Of a DNA stretch of 64,000 nt, positions 29,019-37,708 are shown one piece after another. The notes beneath the pieces are model-generated. The model was not told the origin of the DNA, searched no databases, and saw only the letters and a list, made by a program, of their open reading frames with translations. A program made the translations under genes and the position numbers. The stretch is from assembly GCA_002387205.1 (NCBI GenBank), contig DGLA01000002.1:248001-312000 (forward strand), given 5' to 3'. This stretch comes from Stutzerimonas stutzeri (GTDB lineage Bacteria; Pseudomonadota; Gammaproteobacteria; Pseudomonadales; Pseudomonadaceae). Within the stretch, counting starts at the first letter, position 1; each line of letters opens with the position of its first letter.

Positions 29019-29590
29019 GCAGCCTGCTCCCGGTCACTCGCGATCAACTGCCCGGGCGATAGCGGTTGATCCCATTTCCAGCTCTGCAGATTGCTGCCCA
29101 CCTCAATCATGTCGATGCAGTCCACTGGACAGGGCTCGACGCAGAGGTCACAGCCGGTGCACTCCGAGGCGATGACGGTGTGCATCTGCTTCGCCGCTCC
29201 AACGATGGCGTCGACCGGACACGCCTGGATGCACTTGGTGCAGCCGATGCACTCGGCCTCGCGGATATAGGCAACGCGCGGCGGTACTTCACCTTCGACG
29301 GCGTCGAGCGGTTCGGGCTCGACATCGAGCAGGTCGGCAAGCGCCTGGATTGTCGATTCGCCACCCGGGGGGCACTTGTTGATCTTGTCGCCGCTGGCGA
29401 TTGCCTCAGCGTAGGGCTTGCAACCCGGATAGCCGCACTGGCCGCACTGGGTCTGTGGCAGGAGTGCGTTGATCTGCTCGGCAATCGGATCGCCTTCAAC
29501 CCGAAAACGCACGGCGGCAAAGCCGAGTATGGCGCCGCACACCAGGCACAGCGCCAACAACGCGAGAACGGCGATCAGAACGGGGCTCAT
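29015..29590 (-). CDS. rnfB: electron transport complex subunit RnfB
   Basis: Iron-sulfur subunit of 191 residues. An N-terminal helix (VLIAVLALLALCLVCGAILGF) anchors it to the membrane. A four-cysteine cluster domain follows (QCGQCGYPGCKPYAEAI), then two ferredoxin-type motifs (CIGCTKCIQACPVDAI and CTGCDLCVEPCPVDCI). It passes electrons between RnfC and the membrane flavins. Overlaps both rnfA and rnfC by 4 bp. Confidence 0.95.
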   Translation of the reverse strand: MSPVLIAVLALLALCLVCGAILGFAAVRFRVEGDPIAEQINALLPQTQCGQCGYPGCKPYAEAIASGDKINKCPPGGESTIQALADLLDVEPEPLDAVEGEVPPRVAYIREAECIGCTKCIQACPVDAIVGAAKQMHTVIASECTGCDLCVEPCPVDCIDMIEVGSNLQSWKWDQPLSPGQLIASDREQAA

Positions 29591-30171
29591 ATCTTGATCA
29601 AGCCGGAAAAGCCCATGAACGCCAGCGACATCAACCCGGCTGTGACCATGCCGATGGCGGCTCCCTGGAATGATCTCGGTACGTCGGCAATCGCGATGCG
29701 CTCACGCATGGCGGCGAACAGTACCAGTACCAACGAGAAGCCGAGTCCAGCGGCAAAGCCGTTCGCCGTGGCGGTGAGAAAAGTGAATTCGGTTTTGTTG
29801 GCGTTGAGCAGCGCGACGCCCAGCACGATGCAATTGGTGGTGATCAAGGGCAGGAAAATTCCCAGTACACGGTAGAGCAGCGGGCTGGTCTTGTTCACCA
29901 CCATCTCCGTGAACTGCACGACCACCGCAATGACCAGGATGAAGCTGATGGTCCGGAGGAACTCCAGGTCGAGCGGTTTGAGCACGTACTGCTGAACCAG
30001 ATAGCTGCACATGGCAGCCAGGGTCAGGACGAAAGTGGTCGCCAGCGAGAGACCGATAGCCGTCTCGATTTTCTTCGAGACACCCATGAACGGGCAGAGA
30101 CCTAGAAACTGCACCAGCACGAAGTTATTGACCAGAATGGCGCTAACCATGATCAGGGCGAGTTCGGTCAT
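29587..30171 (-). CDS. rnfA: electron transport complex subunit RnfA
   Basis: First gene of the rnf operon. Membrane protein of 194 residues with six hydrophobic segments and the family start NNFVLVQFLGLCPFMGVSKK. It pairs with RnfE in the membrane core of the complex. All six rnf genes (A, B, C, D, G, E) are contiguous on this strand with overlaps or one-base gaps, and nth follows. The promoter should lie in the 215 bp up to the divergent gene at 30387. Confidence 0.95.
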   Translation of the reverse strand: MTELALIMVSAILVNNFVLVQFLGLCPFMGVSKKIETAIGLSLATTFVLTLAAMCSYLVQQYVLKPLDLEFLRTISFILVIAVVVQFTEMVVNKTSPLLYRVLGIFLPLITTNCIVLGVALLNANKTEFTFLTATANGFAAGLGFSLVLVLFAAMRERIAIADVPRSFQGAAIGMVTAGLMSLAFMGFSGLIKI

Positions 30172-30386
30172 TGTGAATTCCTGTGGGCGCTCTGCATGAG
30201 CCCTAGGCTAAAAGCCGGCTATTATCGGGAAGCCGCAGCGGCCATACAAGCTGCGGCTGCCTGACGCCGCCTCTCTCTGACATATATGGAAATGTTCCGA
30301 TTGTCCGTCGGTGCGCCAGCAGCCAATGGCTGTGGTCTGATGGAGACCGGCCGCCGCGTATGACGAACCGGCCGATGGAGGTGCTT

Positions 30387-30836
30387 ATGACGGTAAGGCT
30401 CTTAATACTCATGCTCGGCCTGGGCTTGGGCATCCAGGCGCACGCCGACTCCAGAGGTGGTGTGTACGTCTATCAGCCGAACGGCGGAAGTTACCGCATC
30501 GAGAGCCGACCGTCCTACCGGTACGACCCGCGCAGCCCCTATTCCAACCATCGCCAGTATCCGCAGAATCTACCGCCGCGCTATCAGGGGCAGCTACCTC
30601 CCCAGTACTACGACCGACACCGGGGTGTCGATCGGCACCGCTGGAATCAGGATCGGCGCAACGAAACTCATCGGCTACAGCGGCGAGATGACCGAGGGCG
30701 ACCGGATCTTGACCGGCCGCAGCGTTGGCAGCCAGACGACCCGCGCCGGTTCAGCCGTCCGCCGCTGATTCGTGATCGTCATGATTACCGAGTGCAGCGG
30801 GACCGAAATTTCGGCAACCGTGGCTATTCGCGCTGA
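30387..30836 (+). CDS. secreted Arg/Tyr/Pro-rich basic protein
   Basis: A signal peptide (TVRLLILMLGLGLGIQAHA) precedes a 127-residue mature part of very low complexity, rich in Arg, Tyr, Pro, Gln and Asp, with many RP, YR, DR and RD pairs. The protein should be periplasmic or outer-membrane attached and strongly basic. No domain is recognised. ATG at 30387 is chosen because GATGGAGG lies 6 bp upstream and it gives a clean signal peptide; an in-frame ATG at 30360 would add nine polar residues. It diverges from rnfA. Similar basic secreted proteins are annotated as hypothetical in pseudomonads. Confidence 0.7.
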   Translation: MTVRLLILMLGLGLGIQAHADSRGGVYVYQPNGGSYRIESRPSYRYDPRSPYSNHRQYPQNLPPRYQGQLPPQYYDRHRGVDRHRWNQDRRNETHRLQRRDDRGRPDLDRPQRWQPDDPRRFSRPPLIRDRHDYRVQRDRNFGNRGYSR

Positions 30837-30869
30837 CCCGCACGACCATCTTGCGGCCCAAGCGCGCAC

Positions 30870-31691
30870 CTACCGGTTTCGCCAGTTCGGTTCGCGTTTT
30901 TCGAGAAATGCATTCACACCTTCAAGGGTGTCATCGGCTTCAAACAGGCTGACAAAGGCTTCCCTTTCATCAGCAGCGATCGTTGCGGGTCCACGATTGT
31001 GCATGGCGTCGATCAGCGGCTTGATGGTGCGCACCGCGACCGGGCTCTGGCGCGCCACCCGTGATGCCAATAGCAGGGCGTGGCCCCTCGATTCTCCAGG
31101 CTCCACTACCTGCTCGACCAGGCCGATACGCTGTGCGCTGTCGGCCGTAAGGCGTTCGCCACACAGGATCATGCGCTTGGCCCAGCCTTCGCCTACCAGC
31201 CATGCCAATGCCTGGGTACCGCCTGCGCAAGGAAGCAGGCCTACCGAGGCCTCGGGCAGCCCCAGCTGTGCATGCTGCTCGGCGATGCGAATGTCACAGG
31301 CGAGGGCGCATTCCAGACCGCCGCCCAGCGCGAAACCGTTGATGGCTGCGACTGAAACACCACGAAATGTTCGCAACGCCTCGAACGCTTCGCCAAAACG
31401 CCTTGCCATTTCCCGGGCACGGTTGCGGTCGCCATCGGCGAACAGCTTGAGGTCAGCGCCGGCACTGAAGAATTTCTCGCCCTGTCCGGTAATGACCAGG
31501 GCATACACGTCATCGTCTCTGTTCAGATGATCAATGACTTGCTTGAGACCAATCAGCGACTCGCGATCCCAGGTGTTTGCGGGCGGATGATTGATTGTGA
31601 TCAGTGCGGTATGCCCGTGCTTTTCCACGGTCAGCTTGTGGGTCAGATCAAAAACCCCGGACTTGTAGGGTTCAACTGCTGTGGAGCTCAT
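30870..31691 (-). CDS. enoyl-CoA hydratase/isomerase (crotonase) family
   Basis: Protein of 273 residues with the crotonase fold. The oxyanion-hole residues lie in FFSAGADLKLF (near residue 77) and GFALGGGLECALACDIRIA (near residue 120). The catalytic glutamate region is LGLPEASVGLLPCAGGTQ. The likely reaction is hydration or isomerisation of an acyl-CoA in fatty-acid or amino-acid breakdown. The specific substrate is unknown. It stands alone on the minus strand, with no acyl-CoA dehydrogenase or thiolase beside it. Confidence 0.9.
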   Translation of the reverse strand: MSSTAVEPYKSGVFDLTHKLTVEKHGHTALITINHPPANTWDRESLIGLKQVIDHLNRDDDVYALVITGQGEKFFSAGADLKLFADGDRNRAREMARRFGEAFEALRTFRGVSVAAINGFALGGGLECALACDIRIAEQHAQLGLPEASVGLLPCAGGTQALAWLVGEGWAKRMILCGERLTADSAQRIGLVEQVVEPGESRGHALLLASRVARQSPVAVRTIKPLIDAMHNRGPATIAADEREAFVSLFEADDTLEGVNAFLEKREPNWRNR

Positions 31692-31898
31692 GTCGTTTCC
31701 TCGTCAGGATCGGATACACGCGGTCTGTCTGATCAGACGCTCGATTACCTGATGCGTTGCAGCGCTTCTGGTAATGCGCTTGCGCCAGATGGCGTCGGAA
31801 CGTGTGAAGAAAATATACGAGGGCTTGGCTGGGCGTGTCAGCTGTGTAAATGACGCGGTAGACGAGGCGGCCAGGACGTCCAGGCCGCCGGCCTCTGA

Positions 31899-33143
31899 TT
31901 ATTGCAACGCCAGCGCCTGGCTGGCTGCCTTGCGTTCGGCCTGCCAGTCGGCCTGGGAGGGAGCGGCCTGGTCGCCGGTAAGACGGTGAACGATCTCGAA
32001 ATAGTCCTGCTTGAAGCGGTCCCTGAGAACCTCCTCACGAGGTTTGACCCTGACGGCATATACGGTCTGCACGTTCTGATGATCGAAAGCCCGCCATTCC
32101 TGTGGCCCTTTAAGCAGGCTGTAGCGGTGGCCTTCCAGTGCGGAAATGATTTGCTCGCTGTTCAGGCTGCGGGCGCGGGTCGCAGCGTCTGCCCATTGGT
32201 AGACGATGCTGTAGGCCGATGCTGCGGAGCTGGACGGGTGGGTCTGGTAGCGTTCATCGTAGCGCTCGACGAACTTCTGGCCGGCGACCGAGCCTTCCAG
32301 CTCCGGCACCCGCCAAGTCCATGGCTCGGTGCCCAGTACCCCGCGCATGATGTCCGGGCCGGCGGTTTCGACCATGCTCTGGGTCAGGTTGGGCACGGCC
32401 ACTTGCATCTTCTTGTTCAGCCCCAGCTCATCGGCAATGCGCATGGCGCGCACCAGGTCATCGCCGAAAAGCACCAGGACCAGAACTTCGGCATCGCTAG
32501 CCGCTGCTTTGTTCAAGGCTTCGCGATAGTCCGACAACCGTGCACCAGGAAATGCTGTCTTGAGCCCGGGGTGCCGGTTGATGTCCTCGGTCCCGGTTGC
32601 CTGGCGAAGCGAGCTCTCGCTGGTATGGCCCCAGGTGTAGTCGGATGTGATATAGAAATAGCGCTTGTTTGGCAGGTGCTCGTTTAGGTACTGACCCAGG
32701 ACCCTGGCGCTCATCCAGGCGTTATTGCACTCTCGGAACATGTACCTATGGCCGTCCTTGCCTGTCGTGTCGTTTGAATAGGTGAGCGTGCCGAAATACA
32801 AGAGGCCGCGCTCCCTTGCGCGTTTGCCTGCGGCGATGGCGACGGCGCTCGACGCCCCGCCAAACAGCATCGCGACGCCTTCGTCAGCGAGTTTGTCAAC
32901 GTTGGCGATGGCCTTTTCCGGGCGTGAGGCGGAGTTGCGGCTTGATAGTTGAAGAGGGCGGCCAAGCACACCGCCATTGGCATTGATCTCTTCGATGGCG
33001 AGCAGCGCGCCGCGCATCTGCGCGAGACCTTCTTCCTTATAGCTACCGGTGCGTGGATAGTTGAGGCCGAGGGTAATGGGGTCGGCAGCCTGGGCGGCAA
33101 TACAGAAACCCAGCCCCATAGCCAAGAGGGTCGTCCGTTTCAT
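31899..33143 (-). CDS. periplasmic substrate-binding protein (branched-chain amino acid/urea type)
   Basis: Type I periplasmic binding protein of 414 residues. A signal peptide (KRTTLLAMGLGFCIAAQA) is followed by ITLGLNYPRTGSYKEEG and AIEEINANGGVLGRPLQL, typical of the Leu/Ile/Val or urea/amide receptor families. No ABC permease or ATPase gene lies nearby, so it is an orphan here and might feed a distant transporter or a sensor. The ligand cannot be assigned. It is separated from the crotonase gene by 207 bp. Confidence 0.88.
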   Translation of the reverse strand: MKRTTLLAMGLGFCIAAQAADPITLGLNYPRTGSYKEEGLAQMRGALLAIEEINANGGVLGRPLQLSSRNSASRPEKAIANVDKLADEGVAMLFGGASSAVAIAAGKRARERGLLYFGTLTYSNDTTGKDGHRYMFRECNNAWMSARVLGQYLNEHLPNKRYFYITSDYTWGHTSESSLRQATGTEDINRHPGLKTAFPGARLSDYREALNKAAASDAEVLVLVLFGDDLVRAMRIADELGLNKKMQVAVPNLTQSMVETAGPDIMRGVLGTEPWTWRVPELEGSVAGQKFVERYDERYQTHPSSSAASAYSIVYQWADAATRARSLNSEQIISALEGHRYSLLKGPQEWRAFDHQNVQTVYAVRVKPREEVLRDRFKQDYFEIVHRLTGDQAAPSQADWQAERKAASQALALQ

Positions 33144-33388
33144 CGCTAGATCCTTGTTGTATTTATTAGGTTGGCAACTCTTTTTACCGCGTCCTGCGAC
33201 GCTTCGTCACGCGTCCATTGGCTGGAGAACGAGACCTGGATCACAGCTTGGTAGTACCCACCTTCACAAGCGTAGAGGCGCAGGCCTGTTGCGCTGACGG
33301 CATCACGCCTTGGTTTCCGTCAGCGGGCAAATTGACTCGGTAAAGGTGATTCCTTAGGGTGCCGGCTCCGCCAAGCAGGAATCCACCA

Positions 33389-34084
33389 ATGACACAGGAC
33401 CATCGCGTCAAGCTCGAGGCGAGCTGGAAAGCAGCCCTGCAGGATGAGTTCGAAAAACCGTACATGAAGGACCTGGGCGCTTTTTTGCGAGCTGAGAAGG
33501 CGGCCGGCAAGATCATCTATCCACCGGGACCCCTTATCTTCAATGCGCTGGATTCGACACCGCTGCCGCAGGTGCGCGTGGTCATCCTGGGGCAGGATCC
33601 CTACCACGGCTTCGGACAGGCGCATGGGCTCTGCTTCTCAGTTCAGCCAGGAGTGGCCCCGCCGCCCTCGCTGCAAAATGTCTTCAAGGAGCTAAAGCGC
33701 GATTTGAATCTTGAGATTCCGCGACATGGTTACCTCCAACACTGGGCTGATCAGGGCGTATTGATGCTCAACACTTCGTTGACCGTGGAGCAGGGAATCG
33801 CAGGCTCGCATGCAAAGAAGGGCTGGCAGCAACTGACCGATAGGATCATCGAAGTGGTAAGCGAGCAGCGCCCGAATGTGGTGTTCATGCTCTGGGGGGC
33901 TCATGCACAAAGCAAGGCCAAGCTGATCGATCCGACCCGCCATCTGATGCTCAAGTCTGTGCATCCGTCGCCGCTGTCGGCACATCGGGGATTCATCGGC
34001 AATGGGCACTTCAGCCGCACCAATCAGTTCCTGGCCAAGCATGGTCTGGGGTCGATCGACTGGCAATTACCTGCGCAACCGTAA
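33389..34084 (+). CDS. ung: uracil-DNA glycosylase
   Basis: Family 1 UDG of 231 residues that removes uracil from DNA. The catalytic water-activating motif GQDPYHGFGQAHGLCFSV is near residue 65, and the leucine-loop motif HPSPLSAHRGF near residue 190. ATG at 33389 gives the normal length; upstream in-frame codons add a proline-rich stretch without support. It is convergent with the DUF4142 gene, with a hairpin between the two stop codons. Confidence 0.96.
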   Translation: MTQDHRVKLEASWKAALQDEFEKPYMKDLGAFLRAEKAAGKIIYPPGPLIFNALDSTPLPQVRVVILGQDPYHGFGQAHGLCFSVQPGVAPPPSLQNVFKELKRDLNLEIPRHGYLQHWADQGVLMLNTSLTVEQGIAGSHAKKGWQQLTDRIIEVVSEQRPNVVFMLWGAHAQSKAKLIDPTRHLMLKSVHPSPLSAHRGFIGNGHFSRTNQFLAKHGLGSIDWQLPAQP

Positions 34085-34110
34085 AAGAGAGACGCCGCGG
34101 CGCGGCGTCC
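34083..34110 (-). terminator. terminator for the DUF4142 gene
   Basis: GACGCCGCG and its complement form a GC-rich stem (34091-34109). On the minus strand it is followed by TCTCTTTTAC, the form of an intrinsic terminator for the gene ending at 34121. Confidence 0.6.
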
Positions 34111-34120
34111 TGAGGGGTGA

Positions 34121-34642
34121 TTACTGCTTGCTGCCGTGCTTCGATGCAAGCTCCTGGGCGTGCTGGAGGTGTTGCTCGAGAGTCGGCAGGGTGGATTCGG
34201 CGAACTGCTTGAGTTCGGCGTTTTCGCCATTTTTCGCATACTCGCGGAAGAGCTCGATGGTTTGCTCGTGAGCCACTACCTGGTTGTTGGCATAGGCTTC
34301 GTCGAAGTTTTCCCCATCACGTAACTTGAGGATCATGGCCTTGGCCTTGTCCATCAGCGCCGCTTCGTCTGACATCTCCAGATCTTCATGTTGCCCTGCC
34401 AGTTCTGCCAGCTTCTGGTTTGCCTTGGTGTGATCATCGATCATTTTCTGGGCGAAGCTTTTGACGTCTTCAGCGGTGCCCTTATCGAGCGCCATCTTGG
34501 CGGTTTCGATTTCCGCCATACCCTTGGCTGATGCCTCGTCAACGAAGTTTTCACCGTCGGCCGCCAGGGCAAAATTTGCCGCGACGCTGAATAGCAGGGC
34601 TGTCGTGCCCGAGAAAAAGGCTTTGGTTGTAAAAGTCATCAT
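34121..34642 (-). CDS. DUF4142 exported helical protein
   Basis: Protein of 173 residues with a signal peptide (FSGTTALLFSVAANFALA) and a single all-helical DUF4142 domain of the ferritin-like type. Typical segments are KGMAEIETAKMALDKGTAEDVKSFAQKMI and QHLQHAQELA. It should be periplasmic. The family is often linked to stress survival, but its biochemical role is not established. Two adjacent ATG codons (34642 and 34639) are possible; a GGAGAC ribosome site serves either. Confidence 0.85.
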   Translation of the reverse strand: MMTFTTKAFFSGTTALLFSVAANFALAADGENFVDEASAKGMAEIETAKMALDKGTAEDVKSFAQKMIDDHTKANQKLAELAGQHEDLEMSDEAALMDKAKAMILKLRDGENFDEAYANNQVVAHEQTIELFREYAKNGENAELKQFAESTLPTLEQHLQHAQELASKHGSKQ

Positions 34643-34834
34643 TGTCTCCTCCGTCTACCTGGCAAGCTTTGTGTCGCCAGAGGCGTGGCCACTGGCTGCA
34701 CTAGCGAGATGCGGCAAGAACGCCGTCTATGTTGTGACTGGAACGCGAAAAAACGGTTCCTGGCACACCGGCAAACGGTCGGGTCAACGGAGCGGGAGTG
34801 TCGGTAGAGGCGCCGCCGGGCGCCCGTGCCAACT

Positions 34835-35671
34835 TTACTGCAGCATGCTCATCGCGGCATCCATGGCTGCCGACAGGTCTTCGTCTTCCTGCTGCAGCGT
34901 GCTTGGGTCGATACCCAGCCTTGCGAAGGCCGGGATCTGGTTCCAGTCCAGTTGAGCGAAAGGGTGGGAGGTGCCGATGTAGCTTTGCAGGGTCGACACC
35001 TGGACAATATCGACGTAATCGACCTTCTCGGAGGCACGGGAGAAGTCCAGGTATTGGCCAGGTACCGACGCGATCGGCTCCGGGAATTCCCAGGCGCGGA
35101 GGATTTTTTCCCCGATTATCGGGTGGATCCGGTCGATGACGTGGTTGAGGCTGATCGAGTCGCCGAGCAACGCGCTGTGTTCCTCGGCGTACGTCAGGAT
35201 TGGCAGAACGCCGATCTGATGGACGAGGCCGGCCAAAGTCGCCTGATCTGGAGGGAGGCGGGTAAAGTTACGGCATAGTACATAGCTAATCGCGGCAACT
35301 TCGGTGCTCTTGTTCCATACTTCACGCATCTTGCGATCGACCACATCGGTAGTCGCCTGGAACATCTGTTCCATGGCCAGGCCTGTCGCCAGGTTTGATG
35401 TGTAATTAATTCCCAGGCGGCTGATTGCCATCTGCAGGTCGTTGATTTCCCGATTCGAGCGCAGCAATGGGCTGTTGACCACCTTGATGATGCGCGCAGT
35501 GAGCGCGGTGTCGTTACCGATCACCTTTGCCAGCGTGGGAATGCTGACGTCTGGATCCTCGGCGGCTTCACGTACACGCAAAGCAACTTCCGGTAGCGTC
35601 GGCAGGACCAGCTGGTCATTCTCGATGGCCTGCAACAGGTCCCGTTGGACTTTATCGGCAAGGGTGGTCAT
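34835..35671 (-). CDS. HDOD domain protein
   Basis: Protein of 278 residues consisting mainly of an HDOD domain (residues 20-215), which resembles HD phosphodiesterases but lacks the full metal-binding motif. Visible segments are LPTLPEVALRVREAAEDP and LVHQIGVLPILTYAEE. HDOD proteins are signalling adaptors in chemotaxis, c-di-GMP and type IV pilus regulation. No signalling partner is encoded next to it. Function here is unknown. Confidence 0.88.
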   Translation of the reverse strand: MTTLADKVQRDLLQAIENDQLVLPTLPEVALRVREAAEDPDVSIPTLAKVIGNDTALTARIIKVVNSPLLRSNREINDLQMAISRLGINYTSNLATGLAMEQMFQATTDVVDRKMREVWNKSTEVAAISYVLCRNFTRLPPDQATLAGLVHQIGVLPILTYAEEHSALLGDSISLNHVIDRIHPIIGEKILRAWEFPEPIASVPGQYLDFSRASEKVDYVDIVQVSTLQSYIGTSHPFAQLDWNQIPAFARLGIDPSTLQQEDEDLSAAMDAAMSMLQ

Positions 35672-35713
35672 GGCATTCCTTTTCTGTGATTCATGTGAAC
35701 GTGGGGCCGGCGA

Positions 35714-36661
35714 CTAACGCTGGATTTCCCTGTCCGGGTCCAGGTTGTATGGAAGATCAAGCAGCGTCAGTGGCAGTCCATCAGGCGAGCCGACGAAAAT
35801 GCGACCATCCGCGGCGGCGTCTTCCTGCAATACCGCCAGAACCTCCAGCGCACCGTCAGCCTTGGCTGCAAGTACGACCTCGCCCACGCTGGAGCCATGT
35901 ACGGGTGAAAACAGTTCCATTCCCGGGGCAGGGAGGTCGGTGTCGCTGTCGGTCGCGGCGAGGCGATGCAGTCGACGCTTGAGCTTGCCGAGGTATTGCA
36001 TGCGGGCGACGATTTCCTGGCCTGTGTAGCAACCTTTCTTGAAGCTGACGCCACCTACGGCCTGCAGATTGATCATCTGCGGGATGAACATCTCCCGGGT
36101 GGCGCCAACGACCTGACCGATTCCTGCACGAATCTGTGCCAGCAGCCAGGCATCAAGAGGAGCCTCGCGTAGCTGGGTCGCAAGCCTCGCATGGATGGTG
36201 TCAGCCACTGCTGTTCGCGCCCAGAGTTCGGCCCGCCCGTCCGAGAGGCGTACCGCTATCAATCCATGTGCCGACGTTACCATGTCAGGTGTCTGCGCAA
36301 GATCCAGACCGAGCGTGACCAGCACTCCATCACCGCCATTGAGGCCATAGCGCACCCACTCGGCGCTCTCGTCGGTGAGTTTGGATTTCGAGAAAACCGC
36401 GAACCTCGAGAGATCGGCCAGTTGCGTTGCAACCAGCTCCCGGTCCATCGCCAGCACGAAGCCATCGCCTTCCGGCAGGATGCGAAAGCTTGACTGCATG
36501 CGTCCCTTGGGCGTGCAGCGAGCACCGAGGCTGGAATGTTCGGAATCCAGGTAGTTGAGATTGCACGTCAGCTGTCCCTGCAGGAACTTGCTCGCATCCG
36601 GGCCGCGTACGGCCAGGACGCCTTCATGCGACAAAACGGAGAAAAAACCAGTGTCTGTCAT
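35714..36661 (-). CDS. ygfZ: tRNA-modifying protein YgfZ
   Basis: Folate-binding protein of the GcvT-like family, 315 residues, that supports iron-sulfur enzymes such as MiaB. The signature KGCYTGQEIVARMQY is near residue 225. The N-terminal GcvT-like region contains VRGPDASKFLQGQLTCNL. ATG at 36661 is preferred over an upstream in-frame start that adds 25 non-conserved residues. It diverges from sdhE, a common pairing in proteobacteria. Confidence 0.92.
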   Translation of the reverse strand: MTDTGFFSVLSHEGVLAVRGPDASKFLQGQLTCNLNYLDSEHSSLGARCTPKGRMQSSFRILPEGDGFVLAMDRELVATQLADLSRFAVFSKSKLTDESAEWVRYGLNGGDGVLVTLGLDLAQTPDMVTSAHGLIAVRLSDGRAELWARTAVADTIHARLATQLREAPLDAWLLAQIRAGIGQVVGATREMFIPQMINLQAVGGVSFKKGCYTGQEIVARMQYLGKLKRRLHRLAATDSDTDLPAPGMELFSPVHGSSVGEVVLAAKADGALEVLAVLQEDAAADGRIFVGSPDGLPLTLLDLPYNLDPDREIQR

Positions 36662-36810
36662 GTCGGGTCGCCGTAAAGAATCCGGGCGCGCATCATAGCA
36701 GGACGTCGCCAAAACGCAGCGTGCTCTAGGTGTCACTGTCGAGACACGAACAGTCCCCGGGCTGGCGCAGCAGTCGTTATAATCCGGCGCTTCTAGTCGG
36801 GAGCATTTGC

Positions 36811-37065
36811 ATGGTCGAACAATCGGAACTTAATCGCCTGTTCTGGCAGAGCCGTCGCGGCATGCTCGAGCTCGATGTCTTGCTGGTGCCCTTCGTGCAG
36901 GAGGTCTATACGCATCTGAGCGACGAGGACCAGGCGCGCTATCGTAAATTGCTCAGTTGCGAGGATCAGGACATGTTTGGCTGGTTCATGGAGCGAGCCG
37001 AGCCGGACGATGAGGATTTGCGATACATCGTGCGTATGATTCTCGACCGTGTCCAACCCAAGTGA
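36811..37065 (+). CDS. sdhE: FAD assembly factor SdhE
   Basis: Small protein of 84 residues that helps attach FAD to succinate dehydrogenase and fumarate reductase. The RGxxE motif is in WQSRRGMLELD (residues 12-22), and DMFGWF near residue 55 is also conserved. ATG at 36811 gives the usual MVEQSELNRLFW start. It overlaps ygfX by 17 bp, so the two are coupled. Confidence 0.93.
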   Translation: MVEQSELNRLFWQSRRGMLELDVLLVPFVQEVYTHLSDEDQARYRKLLSCEDQDMFGWFMERAEPDDEDLRYIVRMILDRVQPK

Positions 37066-37504
37066 TCAGCGCTTCGAATGCAGGTGGCAGAGGTCGAATC
37101 CGCTGTTGGTCTGCTATGCATCTGTTTGGCTGACAGCGGTCATTTCCTTATTGGTGTTGCCGGTTCCGACCTGGCTCGCGTCTCTGGGCCTGTCGGTCTG
37201 CCTGCTTCACGCCGCCTGGGTGGTGCCGCTCCGGATTCTGCTCCGGCGCGATTCGTCCTGGGTTGGGCTGCGTCACGATAAGGCGGGCTGGGCCCTGCTC
37301 AGTCGGGGTGGTGATTGGCGGCCCATCCAGCTGCGTCCGGAAAGCCTGGCGCTGCCGCTGGCGGTCATACTGCGCTTCAACGTGCCCGGTTGTCGGTTTG
37401 CGCAAGGGATCTGCATCCCGCGCGGCTCGATGCCCCGAGAACTTCATCGTCAGCTGCGGGTCAGGTTGAAGTTCAGTCGTCGTAGGTGGGCGGCACCAGA
37501 ATAG
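37049..37504 (+). CDS. ygfX: YgfX-family membrane protein
   Basis: Protein of 151 residues with two hydrophobic helices in the first 65 residues (VCYASVWLTAVISLLVLPV and WLASLGLSVCLLHAAWVVPL) and a basic C-terminal part, typical of YgfX/CptA. The start GTG overlaps sdhE. Its last 32 bp overlap the stranded 3' end of nadB on the opposite strand (37473-37504). This shows that nadB and ygfX were overlapping convergent genes before the element inserted. Confidence 0.85.
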   Translation: MSNPSDQRFECRWQRSNPLLVCYASVWLTAVISLLVLPVPTWLASLGLSVCLLHAAWVVPLRILLRRDSSWVGLRHDKAGWALLSRGGDWRPIQLRPESLALPLAVILRFNVPGCRFAQGICIPRGSMPRELHRQLRVRLKFSRRRWAAPE

Positions 37505-37662
37505 TGTCGACCGCCTCGGGCAGCAGCTCCGGATAATCCAGCGTGTAGTGCAGGCCCCGGCTTTCCTTTCGCTGCATGGCCGAACAGATCATCAAGTCGG
37601 CCACCAGCGCCAGGTTCCTCAGCTCAATCAGGTCTCGGCTGACCTTGTAGTTGCTATAGAAC
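37473..37662 (-). pseudogene. nadB: original 3' end of nadB, cut off by the integrated element
   Basis: On the minus strand this stretch encodes about 62 residues that match the C-terminus of the intact NadB at 44222-45826, starting FYSNYKVSRDLIELRNLAL and ending with PPTYDD and a TGA stop. It has no start and is separated from the rest of nadB by 6.7 kb. The part from 37473 to 37636 is the host's original gene end. Bases 37637-37662 are probably the element's own nadB-like sequence on the other side of the crossover. The original overlap with ygfX is kept. Confidence 0.9.
37600..37636. repeat. attachment core, left copy (attL)
   Basis: A 37-bp sequence identical to 44340-44376. It lies inside nadB coding sequence (the residues around LIELRNLALVA). 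Similarity to the nadB gene continues on both sides but with mismatches, which places the strand exchange inside these 37 bp. Confidence 0.9.
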
Positions 37663-37708
37663 CACCCTCAATGAGGCTCAAACCCAATGAAATCAAGGGT
37701 TTCAGCCG

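Noticed and set aside
37600..37636. tRNA gene as the attachment site
   Set aside because: The core does not fold as a tRNA and reads in frame as part of NadB; the target is a protein-coding gene.
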